Assembly: GCA_027625915.1 (NCBI GenBank)
Contig: JANTQA010000026.1
Coordinates: 558,001-622,000 of the forward strand
Reading direction: 5' to 3'
From: Anaeramoeba flamelloides
Lineage: Eukaryota > Metamonada > Anaeramoebidae
Length of the DNA stretch: 64,000 bases
Part shown: piece after piece, positions 11,552 through 23,510 of the stretch
Layout of the letters: every line of letters starts with the position of its first letter
How positions within the stretch are numbered: position 1 is the first letter of the stretch
Position numbers and translations under genes: made by a program
The notes under the pieces: model-generated
What the model saw: only the letters and a program-made list of their open reading frames with translations
Told to the model about the DNA's origin: nothing
The model's database searches: none

Positions 11552-14500
11552 ATGACACAAGTACTTACTCAACGAAAAACAAGGACAAATGAAATGCAAA
11601 ATTTAAAAAACCAGGTTACAGTCTTAAAAAAAAGATTTGGAAAGTTGACACAAAGCCAAATTGAACTTGAAAAAACGGTTAACAATAGGAAGCAGGTCAG
11701 TGACTTAGCAACAACACTAAGACGTGAAATTGATTTGCATCAGAAATTTGCTTCTGAACAACAGACCGTCTTGGATGAGGCACTTGAGGAAGTTGATCGA
11801 TTAAACATCTTGCTTGAAGAAAAGGAATATAATTACAAAAGGAAAACCAACACACTGGAAAATGAATTAAACCATCATAAGCATGCTCGTCAGGCGCTTC
11901 AACAACAAAACGAAGATTTGGTTGAGAAATTGGAAGAACAACTCTCAAAGGAAAAGCAATTAAATCTCAAATATGAAAAAAAAAATACAAAAATACTTGG
12001 TGAGCTTCGAATTACGAAATCACTTCAACTACTTTACAAAAAAGCTCATCAGGAATCTCTTGAACAAGTTGAGAAATCAACCAAATTCTCTGAACAAATG
12101 ATCGAAAGTTCCAAAGAAGAAAATAAAAAGCAAAAAGATGATTTGGTTCAAGAAAATTTGCAATTAAAAGCATTGCTTCAGAATCAACAGAAGCAATTTC
12201 AAATTCTTTGGGATGATTTTAACCAAATACAAAAAGAAGAAAGCGATCCAGATAAAGAAGCCCAAGACCAAGACGAAGAAGAAGTACAAGATCAAGAAGA
12301 TGATGATGAGGAATTTGAAGATGAAGAAAAGTATTTTCAAAACGAATTCCAAGAAATAAAAAATGACGACGAATTGGAATTTGAACAAGTAAGTGAAGAA
12401 GAAGAACAAAAAAAAAACCAAGAAACAAAAAAGAAATTAAAAAAAATGTCAAAAGAAAAACAAATCTTATATTATAAAAACCAATGGTCATATGAAAAAA
12501 ATCGTAACAAAAAATTAATCAAAACTATTGATGAAGTCCAAAATGAAATTCAATTAAGAGCACAAGAGATCGATGATCAGTATTTGGAATATGAAAGAGT
12601 GATACACGATCACTTAACATTAATTAATGAATTAGATCAATACACAAATGTTGAAAAGGAATTAAAAAAGCAGATAATTAATTCTGAAAGGAATTATCAT
12701 TTAGAAATGGAAGAAAAAAAAGTGTATAAGAAAAAAGTAAATTTATTAACAAGGGAGTTGACAAAGCTTTTACAAAACAATTTTTCTAGTGATCGAATGT
12801 TAAATTTCCAAAATAAGAAAGTTTTAGCTTTTGACAGTCTAAAAATGATTGGTAATAACATTTTGAATGGAAATGGAAATGGAAATAAAACGAAAGAAAA
12901 TAATAATATCAATGAAAGTTCTAGTGATAGCGAAAATGAAATTAATAATCGATATTTGAAAGATTTAATTTCCCAATTAGAAAATTGGAAAGAATCCATT
13001 TTTCATGAATTAAAACAGAATTTAAATAATTATTCCAAGATCTCAATTGAAGAGTTTAGTCAGGATTTACAAAATAAAAATAAATTCTATGTTCAGTTAA
13101 TAACGTCACAAAAGGAATTAATTGGAGGGTTAGTTTTGCAGAGGGATGTATTAAAGGATTATATTGAATATGAATTTCAAAATGGAAATTTTGATTACAC
13201 AAATCATAAAAAGCAATATCTAAATGGCCAAAAGAAGCAGAAGAAAAGAGAAGAGCATTTATTAAAAACAGCGAAATTGGCATTAGAAAAATTATCTCAA
13301 GAAAACGAAAGGGGGTTAAAAGAAAAAAACGAACAGATAAAAATCTTTGAAAGGGAACAAGATCTAATGAAAAAAAGGATTTCCAATTTAGTTGGAGAAT
13401 TAGAATTTGGAAAGTCCATTAACGAAAATTTGAAAACCAATTTACAAGAATATACAAATGCATTACAGCAGTGGAAAAATAGAGTAAATGAGCTAAATAA
13501 TGAAATTAAATTATTAAAAAAAGAAATAAAGAATTATAAAGAAAATAAAGAAAATTTAAACCAAGAAAATAATGAATTAAGAAAAGTGAAAAATAATTTC
13601 AAAAATGAAATTGAAACAATTACAAATGATAATAAACAAAAGAACTTCCAAATAGAAGAATTAAATGTTCAATTAGAGGAAGAAAAAAAAAATGTAGAAT
13701 CTGTAAGAAATGCTAAAGAATTAAATGAGCAAATTAATCAACAAGAAAAAATAAAATCAAACCAACAAAAAGAACAATACTTGGAAATAATTCAAACAAT
13801 GAAAGAAAAAATGAAAAAAAAGAAAATGATTAATAATAAATTAAAAAGCAAAATAAATAATTTCAAAACAATTATAAAACAAAATGAAAAAATGAAAAAT
13901 AAATTTGAAAATTTGCAACAGGAAAGAGATTTAATTAAAAATTACAACGAACAATTAAATGAAAAATTAATTCTGATCCAAGATAATATTAAAAAATTAA
14001 AATTTTTAGATTTAAAAAATAATGAAAAACAGCAGGTTATTAATCAATTGACAAAGGAAATGAAATTGAAAGAACAAGAAAATCTGACTTTAAAAAGGAA
14101 TTTAAATAATCTAGATTTACAATATCAAGAAATGGGAGAAAGACTAAAATTAAAAGAAAATGATTTGAGTGGGTTAATCCAAGCCAAGGATATTGTAGAA
14201 GAGGAAATTCGAAAATTAATTAACAATGAAAAGTTATCAAGAGAAGAAATTACGAAACAAAAATCCAAATTTGAAAGTGACATATTATTGTTTGAAAAAA
14301 AATATCTCCTAATTGAAGAGCAATGGATTGAAGAAAAGAATAATAATAATAAATTGGAAATTCAAAATAAAGAAATAATGAAATCATTAAAAGAATCTCG
14401 AATAGATTTAGAAAAGTATATTAAACTATGTGAAGAGTTTCAAAACAAATACGACAGTGAAGTGATTTCACATTCAACGGATGTTGAAAGATTATTAAAG

Positions 14501-16385
14501 GAAAGAAAGTCAAATAATTTAAAAAAAAAGCATTATCTCAAAATGAAAAAACAATTCAAATCAGAAAATGAAAAATTAAGTAAGGAATTGGATAATTTAA
14601 AATATGAACGAATCAATTTAACAAAGGAAAGAGATACTTATAAAAAATGAAAATGTGGAAATGACCAAAGAAAAAACGAAATTAGAAAAAACATTAATAA
14701 AGCAATTAGATATAATTAAAAAAGATGCAAGTGTTTTTTATTTGAAGAAAAATAAACAACTGGGGGAGAATAAGAACGGAATAGGAATGGGTGGTGGCAA
14801 CAAAGAGGTTGGAGAGAGGCCTGAAAAGGAAAATGATATCGAAATCGAGAATATGGAAATAATTGAAGAAATGAAGCCAATCGAAAAAAAATTAATTGAA
14901 TCACAAAAAAAATATGAAGTTTTAAACATTGAATTTAATAATTTGAAATATAATGAAGAACTATTGAGAAGGCAAATAGAAAATGTTGAAAATAATTTGA
15001 AAAAAGAAAAAGAAAAAAATAATCAACTCTCAAAGCAAAAAAAATTCTCAACAAGTGCCAAGTTTAATGATAATATTAATTTTATTAATTTGGAAAAAAA
15101 AATAAAGCAATTAGAAAATGAACTTTTATTATATAAAGAAAATAATTCTTCGTTAAGAAGTGAAATCAATAACATGTTAAATACAATAAAAAAATCAAAA
15201 ATGCAAATTGCCAAATTGCAAACTGAAAAAACAGAGGCAGTCAACAAATTAGAAAAAAATGAAATTTCAATGAATGTGATTAAGGAAAGTAAAGAATCGT
15301 TAATTAAACAAGAAGAATATTGGAAAAACAAAATCAATCAAATATTAAAGCATCATAATAATTTAGATTTAATGAAAGAAATTGAACTTGAAAATGAAAA
15401 TGAAAAATTGATTCAGAAAAATAAAAAACTAGAAAAGGAAATTAATAATGGGAAATTACTTCATGAAAATTTGAATGAAAAAATCAAACAATTGGGAGAG
15501 CAAATAAAAAATTTAAATCAAATGAATTCACAATTAAAAATTGATGATCAACAAAAGGACAATGAAATTAACGTATTAAATGAAAAAATCAAAAACAAAA
15601 TTAATGAATTAAAAAATGTTAATATTTTGTTGAAAAAGGAAAAGGAAAAAATTGTACAAATGAAAAAACAAAACTATAATACTTTAAAGATGAAATCAGA
15701 ATATGACGAAAAAATAAAAACAATCAAAGAGGATGAAATTGCCTTTCGAAAATTGAAACAAAGGCATTTAAAAGAATTTAATTTAAAAAAGCAACATTTT
15801 GAAACCCAAATTAAAACATTAAATAATGAAAATAACCACTTGCAAAGAGAATTCAAAAATTACCGTATCACCCATGATAATATTAAAAAGAAATTAGAAG
15901 CAAATAATAAAACCTTAATTCAAAAAAATCAAAAATTGCTGAATGAGAGCAATAATTTGAATGAACAAATCAAAAAATCAACACAGATAATAAATTCAAT
16001 CGAGAAATTGAAAACTAATTATCAACAAAAAATAAACCAAAGTAAGCAATTGAAACAATCGAAACTGAAATTAGAACAAGATGTTAACCAATATTCCCAA
16101 AGGTTAAATAAATCAAACGATGAAATTCTTAATTATAAATCTAGATTGAAACGATGTTCACAATTAATGAATCAAGTTTTGCAATTGCATGATTCGGTGG
16201 ATAGGAAAAGAAAAGGGCTTGAAACGCATACCGTTGAAAAGAATGTTGATAACGTTGACAATTTAAATTTAATTTCACATTCACAAATTGAAATCGAAAA
16301 GCCCATTTTACAAACTCAAAAAAAGAAAAGAAATTTAAAAATTAATCATTCAAAAATTAGTAATGATTCAAATCAAATAGATTAA
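11552..16385 (+). CDS. Giant coiled-coil protein, split by one frameshift
   Basis: Two consecutive frames, 11552-14650 (1032 codons from ATG) and the next frame to 16385 (about 576 codons), form one long coiled coil. Nearly the whole protein is Glu/Lys/Asn/Gln-rich heptads. An acidic insert (DEEE/DDDEEFEDEE type) lies at about residues 230-300. Towards the end there is a short less-charged segment around SQLMNQVLQLHDSVDRKRKG. The change of frame falls at an A6 run (14642-14647) directly before TGA; on the far side, coiled-coil character resumes at once, whereas the original frame becomes non-helical and soon stops. This is probably one gene of about 1610 residues with either an assembly indel or a real lesion. 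Structural proteins of centrosome, cytoskeleton or Golgi-tether type look like this, but no specific family is recognised. Confidence 0.75.
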
Positions 16386-17369
16386 TTTTTGTTTTTTTTT
16401 TATTTCCAAATATATTTTAAAGAAATATACACTTAATAAACACAAAAAGAAATACAAAAACATTCGAATTTTATTTTTTAATCTTTTATTTTTTTTTTCT
16501 TTATTAAAAGGTCTTACTTTCCATTTTGAGGTTCTATTAAGTTTTGAAATTAAAAATCGTTTGTTAACTTTTTTTTTATTCCCACTTTTTATTACCCAAA
16601 TGTCATGATACTTTCTATATAGATATATCAATATTTTTAACATCAAATCACTTGAATATTTCCATAAAAAACTATTTATGCACAATGTGGTATATATTCT
16701 TTCTTCTAATTAAAAGATTTAAATTTCTCTTATTTTTACAGTTTGGTTTGGTAATAAAATTGATAAAATAATTAGGGAATGAGTGGTAAGAAATTTTTGA
16801 TTTTATATTTCAATTTTTTTTTTTTTTGAAAATATTAAAATAATATAATTAAAGAATTTGGATTATTGTTGGAAAAGTTATTATGGTTTCATCTATATAA
16901 ATCTAAACCAAAATTCAAAATTTTCCACACTATTAAAAACAGTTAAAAGAATCACAATATCATATTTGGTTCAAATTGGAAATAAATTTGATTTTTGTAA
17001 AATATCTAAACCATCATTTTGTTTTTTGCCTTTTTTTTATTTTCATTATTTGAATTATGTAACATATTTTGTCCGATCAATGATTTTATTGAATAGTTAA
17101 ACTTAGATTAAAGTTGGGTTCTATCTAAAACAGAAGAGCTAAAATAAAATTAGTTAATGGTATCTGACCTTTTGTTCAATCAATAATACTAATTAGAATT
17201 TAAGCAAATTTACCAATACATTTTTTTACAAGATAAATTCAATTCATCCAAAGAGGATGAGAACTGGAAATGAAAGCAATACCTAAAGATTAGCCAGTAC
17301 CCAGAAAAATTCAAAGAAAAACATCCCTACTTAAACTCGAAATCATCAACAACATTATTCAAACTCAAA
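16386..17369. other. Spacer downstream of the coiled-coil gene
   Basis: AT-rich, with only short unremarkable frames on either strand. Nothing supportable was seen. Confidence 0.45.
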
Positions 17370-17640
17370 TTATTTTGTAATGGGTTGAAGAGATACATAC
17401 ACAGATGAGAAAAGGGAGTAAAGTCTAAATTATGCCCATGCTGTAACAAAAAAGTTGATGACATAGACCACTTTATTCGGGACAGTAAAAAATATGAGAG
17501 AACCAGGAAACACTGGAAAAAACAAATCAAAAAAATCAAAAAGACTTTGACATCAATATAATAGTCAAAGATGATATGGATGAATTGTTGAGGAAAACGA
17601 ACATAAAAGAAATCTAAGACATCACCACAGAATATATTCT
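17370..17640 (+). mobile_element. LINE 3' remnant (zinc knuckle)
   Basis: The plus strand reads KLCPCCNKKVDDIDHFIRD, then SKKYERTRKHW, followed by a stop. The order C-P-x-C, D-H-F, then K-Y-x-R matches the Cys/His knuckle at the C terminus of non-LTR retrotransposon polyproteins; the last Cys is replaced by Ser here. A stop codon precedes the motif, so the copy is decayed and 5'-truncated. It differs in sequence from the remnant at 6345-6580, suggesting a second LINE lineage. Confidence 0.5.
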
Positions 17641-18541
17641 GATAAAAATGACTTTACCATAAAATATATTCTGACCAACATGACTCAACATACAATTAGG
17701 AAAAAGGAGCTCAAGACGAAATAAAATCTATCAACAAATTCACTTTTAATCCAGAAAATTTCAGATTTCTTACCGCAATTATTTTAAACCTATTTATTTT
17801 TTCCACTCTTCATTCTTTTCTTTCTATCATTTTTTACTTCTTCATTTTTACTCTTTCTTGTTTTTCTTTTTCTTTTTCTTTTTCTTTTTTGAGAAAACTA
17901 AATTAAGATTCAAATACTTCTGATTACTGTATCTGTTAGATACTCTTTGAATTAGAAGTCTCAAATTTAGTCACTTCAAAATTCTCTCTTTAACAGATTA
18001 GTTGAGTTTCATCTAACCCTTAGCAATAAATCCTAATACATTTTTTTGTTGTGTTATCTCCAAAATTTTAAACCCAAACTCTTAATTTATTTGTAGTATT
18101 GATAATTATTTATTTTTTGTTTTAAGGGTATTGTAATTTATAAATAATTGTTAAAACTTCAATTCGTGGATGGTTCTGATTAAGTATTTCTTCTAGAATT
18201 TATTAGAGAAGTTTTTTTTTTTCACAAATTAAATTTTGGTGTGCTAAAAATTTTATACTGGGGTTTAGTTGTTATTCAATAATAATCATTTTTGAAAATT
18301 ACAAAAAGTTTCAAAAATTAAAAAAAAAAAAATAGGAAAAAAATACGGAAGAAATTTTAAATTTTTATAAAAAAAAAGATAATATTTGATCTATTTACGA
18401 GAACAAAATCATTTATAAAAATTGTTATTGTTTTCTTTTGTTTTTAATTTCTTTAATTATATTATAAGAATTTTTGATTTATTTTGTTTTTGTTATTTTT
18501 ACAAATGTAGTTTATTATTATTTTTGAATATGTAAAGTTAT
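17641..18541. other. Spacer with CT-rich tract
   Basis: A TTTTCT-rich tract lies near 17860-17895. No gene or element was recognised. Confidence 0.45.
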
Positions 18542-19717
18542 TTAATAAATAGAATTATTCTCAATAATGGAAATGAATTGCATGATCAAGACCAATGAAA
18601 AAATGAATATTAAAATAATAATTATGTTTTTGGTATTAAGATAATGGTTTACTTTTTGGAAAAGTTGATCTTTAAATTCAACTTTTAGTATCTTTTTTTC
18701 TCTCGATAAATTTCTTTCAAATTTTGGGTTTGTGTTTCTCTTTAAATCTATTTGAGGCTCTGTTTGCAAATTCACTTCAAATTCAGGTGTATCATCTTTT
18801 TCAGAATAATTTGAAAATTCTTCATCACTATCATTGATATTATTTTGTGTTTTTGTTTTAATTGAATTGTTTTTCTTTTTAATTCCATATTCATCTTGGT
18901 TTTCATCTTCGTTTTCATTTTCAGTTTCGTTTTCATTTCCACTTTCGCTTTCGCTCTCATTTAATTCATTTTCAAATAATTTTTCAATTTTCTCATTCTC
19001 ATCAATAATCTCAATTTCTTCAAAATCTTTGATCTGATTAATATTATTTGTTGTTTGTTTTTTGTTTAATTCTTTTTCTTTTTCTTCTTCTTCTTCTTCT
19101 TCTTGTAAAAATTTGTTTTCATAGTCTTGTTCTTTTCCATTTTTATTTATATTTCCATTTTCGCCTTCACTTTCACTTTTGCTTTGATTGATTATTTCAA
19201 AATCTTTTTCTTCATTTTTGGCATTTCTTAAATTTAAATCAAAGAGCTCTTCACTTGAATTGCTATCTTCACTAAAATCAAGAAATTTGTTCTTGGAATT
19301 TAATCGATCGTTCGTAAGGAAATTTTGGTTGAAACCCAGATTCTTTTGTTTCATTTTAAAATTATTCTTTGTTTCTTGTTCAGTTATTGTCTTTGTTGTA
19401 TTTTTTAAAAAGTTTGCAAACTCAGGATCAATTTCAGAGCCTGAAGAGTTAACTAAATAATTTTTGTTTTCATCATCAAAAAAGCTGTTGCTTTTTTTTT
19501 CTATTTCTATTTCTTTTTCTTTTTCTTTTTCTTTTTCTTTTTCTTTGGTCAATCCCAAAAGATTGAGGTCTTGGTTGGTTTCGAGACCTGTATTTGTAAT
19601 TTCTTCTTGTAGGTGTTCTTCAAATTGTTGTGTTAGATCAGATAATTCAAAAATTGTATGGTTGGGATCAAATAGGTTGTTTGTTAGAATGGTTGAAAAT
19701 TCATGTGCTTTACTCAT
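18542..19717 (-). CDS. Acidic tail-anchored membrane protein, family unknown
   Basis: A single exon of 391 codons starting at ATG 19717. The N-terminal 50 residues (SKAHEFSTILTNNLFDPNHT) look ordered. Most of the rest is acidic low complexity: an EK tract at about 58-72, an EEEEEEE run, and ESES/ENEN tracts. The C terminus carries one hydrophobic helix, about residues 364-385 (IIIILIFIFSLVLIMQFISI), followed by only a few residues. This is the layout of a tail-anchored protein with its acidic domain in the cytosol, inserted post-translationally into the ER or mitochondrial outer membrane. It is divergently paired with TMEM147, 251 bp apart start to start. No homolog is recognised. Confidence 0.75.
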   Translation of the reverse strand: MSKAHEFSTILTNNLFDPNHTIFELSDLTQQFEEHLQEEITNTGLETNQDLNLLGLTKEKEKEKEKEKEIEIEKKSNSFFDDENKNYLVNSSGSEIDPEFANFLKNTTKTITEQETKNNFKMKQKNLGFNQNFLTNDRLNSKNKFLDFSEDSNSSEELFDLNLRNAKNEEKDFEIINQSKSESEGENGNINKNGKEQDYENKFLQEEEEEEEKEKELNKKQTTNNINQIKDFEEIEIIDENEKIEKLFENELNESESESGNENETENENEDENQDEYGIKKKNNSIKTKTQNNINDSDEEFSNYSEKDDTPEFEVNLQTEPQIDLKRNTNPKFERNLSREKKILKVEFKDQLFQKVNHYLNTKNIIIILIFIFSLVLIMQFISIIENNSIY

Positions 19718-19968
19718 TTTAATTCTGGTTCAAAATTAAACCTTAAAAGATTGAAAATGAAAAAAAAATGAATCTTTATTTGGATTAAATTGAACAGGTA
19801 TAGTGCTTTTTTGAATAAATTCTGAATATGGTATCTAATTAGTCTTTAAATTTATTCGTTATTATTTGTCTTTAATAGAAAATAAGTGAAATATCAACCA
19901 ATATAAAGTATTTTTGGTTTCATTTTTTATTTTGTGGTTTTTTGAAAAATTCCATTCGATCAAAACAA
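19718..19968. promoter_or_regulatory. Shared intergenic region of a divergent gene pair
   Basis: The 251 bp between the start codons of the tail-anchored protein (-) and TMEM147 (+) must hold both promoters. No specific motif can be named; the assignment rests on position only. Confidence 0.5.
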
Positions 19969-20885
19969 ATGTCGTTCTTTTATCTTTTTGCTGTCCTTGC
20001 TGTCCTCCTTGTTGTGCCTTTTATTTATTTCCGAATTTCTGTCAAAGGGCCATTCAAAAAAAAGACTCCAATTCTTTATGGTGTTGTGGCGTATCTGCTA
20101 ACAACCTTGTCGAAAATGATCTTGATGGCAACATTCCTCCCGGACTCTGATCAAGAAGAAGCAGATTTCCAAGCACAATTTGAACCCGTCTCTGCTTTAA
20201 TCACCATTGTGGTCTCTTCACTTGATATTCTTGGATGCTTTCTTGCTTTAAGAGCATGTTCTGGCCATTCCGAAATCAGGATCTTTGGCGTTTCTTTTGC
20301 TTGGTCTTCTGCTGAATCTCTTTTATCCTTTTTCTTAGTCTCCTGGATCGGCTGTTTAAAACCTGAGTTTAATTGGGTTTATATGCAAAATGCACTTGGT
20401 TCAAATATTGGTCTTGTAAATGCTCTTTTTTTTAAAAATCCTTTTTATTTGTTCAAATTTCCTTTCTTTTTATTTTTGTTTTCTATGTTTCGATCCACCG
20501 TCTAATGCTTTATTTCTCGAATCACTTTCCTTTGTTTAAATTTTAACTTTCTCTCAATTTCCTTCTCCACTTCTCTTTCTATTCCTTTTCCATTTGTAAC
20601 CACTAACAACTAAAGTTACGACAAATTGCTTTTACACACATAATTTGGGTTTTATGGAAAGGGAAATTTCAAAACCCAGACAAAAGAAATATTTTTGTTT
20701 GGTTGTCTGCTTTTTTTATTACACCAGAGCTCTTTAAATTATCCGAGGTGCTTTTAAGTAAATTTTTCATTTTTGGTTGGGTTTTGCTTGTTTTAAAATT
20801 TGCAGTTGCTTATGGCCTATTTAACACATCCAAAAAATTTTACCAATCCTTTGAACAATTAAATAGCAATAAGAAAAAAAACTAA
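19969..20885 (+). CDS. TMEM147: TMEM147 homolog (BOS complex subunit), two exons
   Basis: Exon 1 is 19969-20415 and exon 2 is 20616-20885, giving 238 residues (human TMEM147 has 224). The intron (200 nt, phase 0) starts GTAAAT and ends CTAAAG, with CACTAAC just upstream as branch site. The start is the ATG at 19969; the frame upstream has none. Family-typical blocks are SKMILMATFLP, the helix SSLDILGCFLALRACSGHSE, SFAWSSAESLLSFFLV and FNWVYMQNALGSNIGL. Exon 2 supplies the remaining membrane helices (for example FIFGWVLLVLKFAVAYGLF). In animals TMEM147 works with nicalin and NOMO behind the Sec61 channel in multipass membrane-protein insertion at the ER. The same role here is inferred from homology. 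Confidence 0.85.
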
Positions 20886-21140
20886 AACCCACTTCAGCTG
20901 TAAATTGATGAGAAACACTCAAACTATTACCTTTTTTTTTTTTTATACAAATAAAAAACCATTCAAATTATACACCTTTCATCTTGATTTTTGCTTTTCA
21001 TTTCCCTAAAAATGAATTTTATGACAATCCGACCCATTCTTCAAAATTAATGACAAGAAATTATATAAATTATCTTTTTATAGCCTGTTGAAGCACTTAA
21101 ATAGAACACATTTTCGAACTTTATTCAAAACCTTTTGATA
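20886..21140. other. 3' flank of TMEM147
   Basis: No further feature was recognised before the palindrome-rich stretch. Confidence 0.4.
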
Positions 21141-21510
21141 CAATATGTTTTTTAAAAAAACAAAAACTTTTTCTGAATTAAAACTTTTTGAAAGTTTTCT
21201 ATTTTAATAAAGTGAAAAAGTAAGGACTATTTCAGAAATGAAAACTTTTTTCAAGTTTTCTGCTTTAATATAGCCGAGAATCAGCCTTTAAATATTCTAG
21301 AAGTTGGAGTCCGAAGAAAAGCAATTTTTTTTGAAAAAAAAAAGTTCACACTATATTAAAACATAAAACTTACAAAAAAAGTTTTAATTTTTTGGAAAGT
21401 CTCAGATCATAAAAAACTTTCCACTCATAAAAATACAAAACTTTCAAAAAGTTTTAATACTTTTTTAATCCATAAAAAAAAAGTTTTCACTTTTTTAAAA
21501 TGGATTGACA
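21140..21510. repeat. Inverted-repeat-rich stretch (AAACTTTTTGAAAGTTT units)
   Basis: Units such as AAACTTTTTGAAAGTTTTC at about 21180 and their complements (AAAACTTTCAAAAAGTTTT at about 21440) recur with ATTTTAATA spacers between them. The arrangement suggests a decayed foldback element. Neither termini nor a target duplication could be fixed. Confidence 0.45.
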
Positions 21511-21689
21511 AAGTTTTTTCAAATGGAATTATCAAGATTTGAAAATTAAATGATTGAAAAAAAAAACTATTCATATTTTATGCTTGGTGAGAACTGAAAT
21601 ACAATGTTTAAATCTCTAAAAAATGATTTAATAGAATGTAAATTTAAGGGGGGGGGTAAGTATATTTTACAAATTTTGAGTATCATGGT

Positions 21690-22635
21690 TTATGATAAAC
21701 AAAATATTTCAAATCTTTTCTTTAACCAAATATACTAATATTTTAATAAATATGAGAGATTGTTTTATTACCTATTATAATAAATTTATGTACCAAATAA
21801 AAAATTTCAAATCTAAAAAAATTAAAAATTTTGAGCTTGAAATAATAAATAATAATTATTTATTTCTTTACCAAATCTGAAAATTTTGATACAATTACTT
21901 TTTCTTTACCTGTTTTTAATTTTTAATTCTTTATGGAAAAACTTTTTGTTTTTAGAATTTTTGATTTAACAAATTACTTCATATTTCTAAAGAATTTCCA
22001 AAATGAATTTAAAAATCCTATTTTCTTTTAATTCATCTAATCCAAAGTTTTGGTGAAAATAGGATATTTTTTGAATTCTTTTTGAAATAAAGGTTTATTG
22101 AACTAATTTGATTGATTTGATAATTATTTATTTTCCAAATAAAAGTAAAAACTCAAAATAATTCTGAATTCTGATTGAAAGTTTTTCTAAAATTTTTCTT
22201 TTTCATTGGATTGTATCTTTTAAACTATTTATTGATTTCGAAAATTCAATTCCTTTAATTTTTGAAATAGCATCAGGTTGTTTTGGATTAGTTTGATAAA
22301 AATTTTTCTAAAAAGAATTTTGAAAGCAAATTTGTAACAAAATGTTTTATAAAATAATAATAAATATTAATGGGGTTAGAAATTCAATTTTATAAGATTT
22401 TTTATTCAGAATAAGAAGATAAAGAAAAAATTTTCTTCGAAAAATATACTTTGATTTTTTTTTTTTTAATATTTGATTTTTTGAAATTTATTTAGAAAGG
22501 TGATTTTTTGTGTTTGGTCTTTCTAAAAGAAAGGATTTGTTTCAAATATACCTCTTTACTTGTCTATTTTTTGGTTTATTCTAAGGTTAATTCCAAAAAT
22601 CCTGATAAATACATTTAGATTCATAACCTACTTAT
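21690..22635. repeat. Dispersed repeat, copy 1 (relative at 43.34-44.21 kb)
   Basis: Aligns by eye over about 900 bp with 43340-44210 in the same orientation: ATATTTTAATAAATATG at the start, CCTATTTTC-TTTAATTCATCTAA in the middle, and AGTTTATTCTAAGGTTAATTCC at the end. On the minus strand both copies retain fragments of one decayed protein (LDELKENRIFKFILEIL here, LDELNENRIYKFISEILSKY there) and ETNPFF...TQKITFLNK-like residues, which faintly recall a LINE C terminus. Probably an old transposable element. Confidence 0.55.
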
Positions 22636-22934
22636 TTTAAAACTAAAAAAATATATGTTTAAAAAAATGAAAAATGAAAATCCATTATTACTTTGGTTGG
22701 GTTTGTTTTCTTTTTCACAAATAGAACAGCGAAAGGTATTTTCGTTTCAAAGTTTCAATATCTCAATTACACTCAAAAAATTTCTTTTTTTCAGTAAGGT
22801 TCACACAATTAAAATATTTCAAAATGGTAAAAAGTCCTACTTCCGTTGAAAAAGTTAAAATAATATGAATTTTTAAGATTTGAATGAAAACTTTTATTGA
22901 TCAATACAATCTTAAATAATTCTTTTGAATTATA

Positions 22935-23164
22935 TAAGCTAAATTTCAAAAATAGGGGCAGATTTTTCATCGGAAAAAAAATTGTTTAATTGTTTTTTTT
23001 TTTTTTTTTGAATAATAATGTTTTTTACTGAAGTTTTTAGAGATAAAAGCCAATATAGACTTATAAATAAAAATATAGTGTAATAATTTTTTTTTTGAAA
23101 GACAAACAAAAAAAGAATAAAATAATGATAACAAAGTTTACCCCTAATTTTGAAATTTGAATTA
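22935..23164. mobile_element. Short nonautonomous element related to the 4.4-kb Tc1
   Basis: A 230-bp segment bounded by TAAGCTAAATTTCAAAAATA (22935) and the complement of TAATTCAAATTTCAAAATTA (ending 23164), both followed inside by GGGG. These ends resemble those of the Tc1 element at 4428-6204, including the adjoining GCAGATTTTT. The inside is A/T homopolymer with no coding capacity, so it looks like a MITE mobilised by that transposase family. Confidence 0.7.
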
Positions 23165-23310
23165 CGGAAAATTAAACAATTTTTTGGTATTTATGTTGTT
23201 TCTATGAAAATTATTGTCAAATATATAAATACAATGATGTTTACTATTTGAAAATTATCAAATATTTGGATAGAACTAGTCTCAGAGAAATTTCGATTTT
23301 TTAACCTTTT

Positions 23311-23510
23311 TACAGTCAGTTTCACTTTGAAGGCACAAACTTTCAACGAAATTTAAGGCACAAAAAAATCTCAAATTAAGGCACAAAATTTGTAATTTTT
23401 TTTTTACCATTTATTTTTACTAGAATTTAAATTTTGTACTTTAATTTGAGATTTTTTTTGTGCCTTAAATTTCGTTGAAAGTTTGTACCTTAAAAGTGAA
23501 ACTGACTGTA
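23311..23510. mobile_element. Palindromic MITE, CAGTCAGTT family (copy 2)
   Basis: A 200-bp copy with TA at both edges, left end TACAGTCAGTTTCACTTTGA and right end TGAAACTGACTGTA. The arms pair over most of their length through AGGCACAAACTTTCAACGAA. It is among the best-preserved copies. Confidence 0.88.

Noticed and set aside
16368-16685. 105-residue minus-strand frame after the coiled-coil gene
   Set aside because: Composition is that of translated AT-rich noncoding sequence; no motif, overlaps the 3' end of the plus-strand gene.
22655-22849. 64-residue plus-strand frame starting MFKKMKNENPLLLWLG
   Set aside because: Lies next to repeats, has no homology signal and no supporting splice sites.
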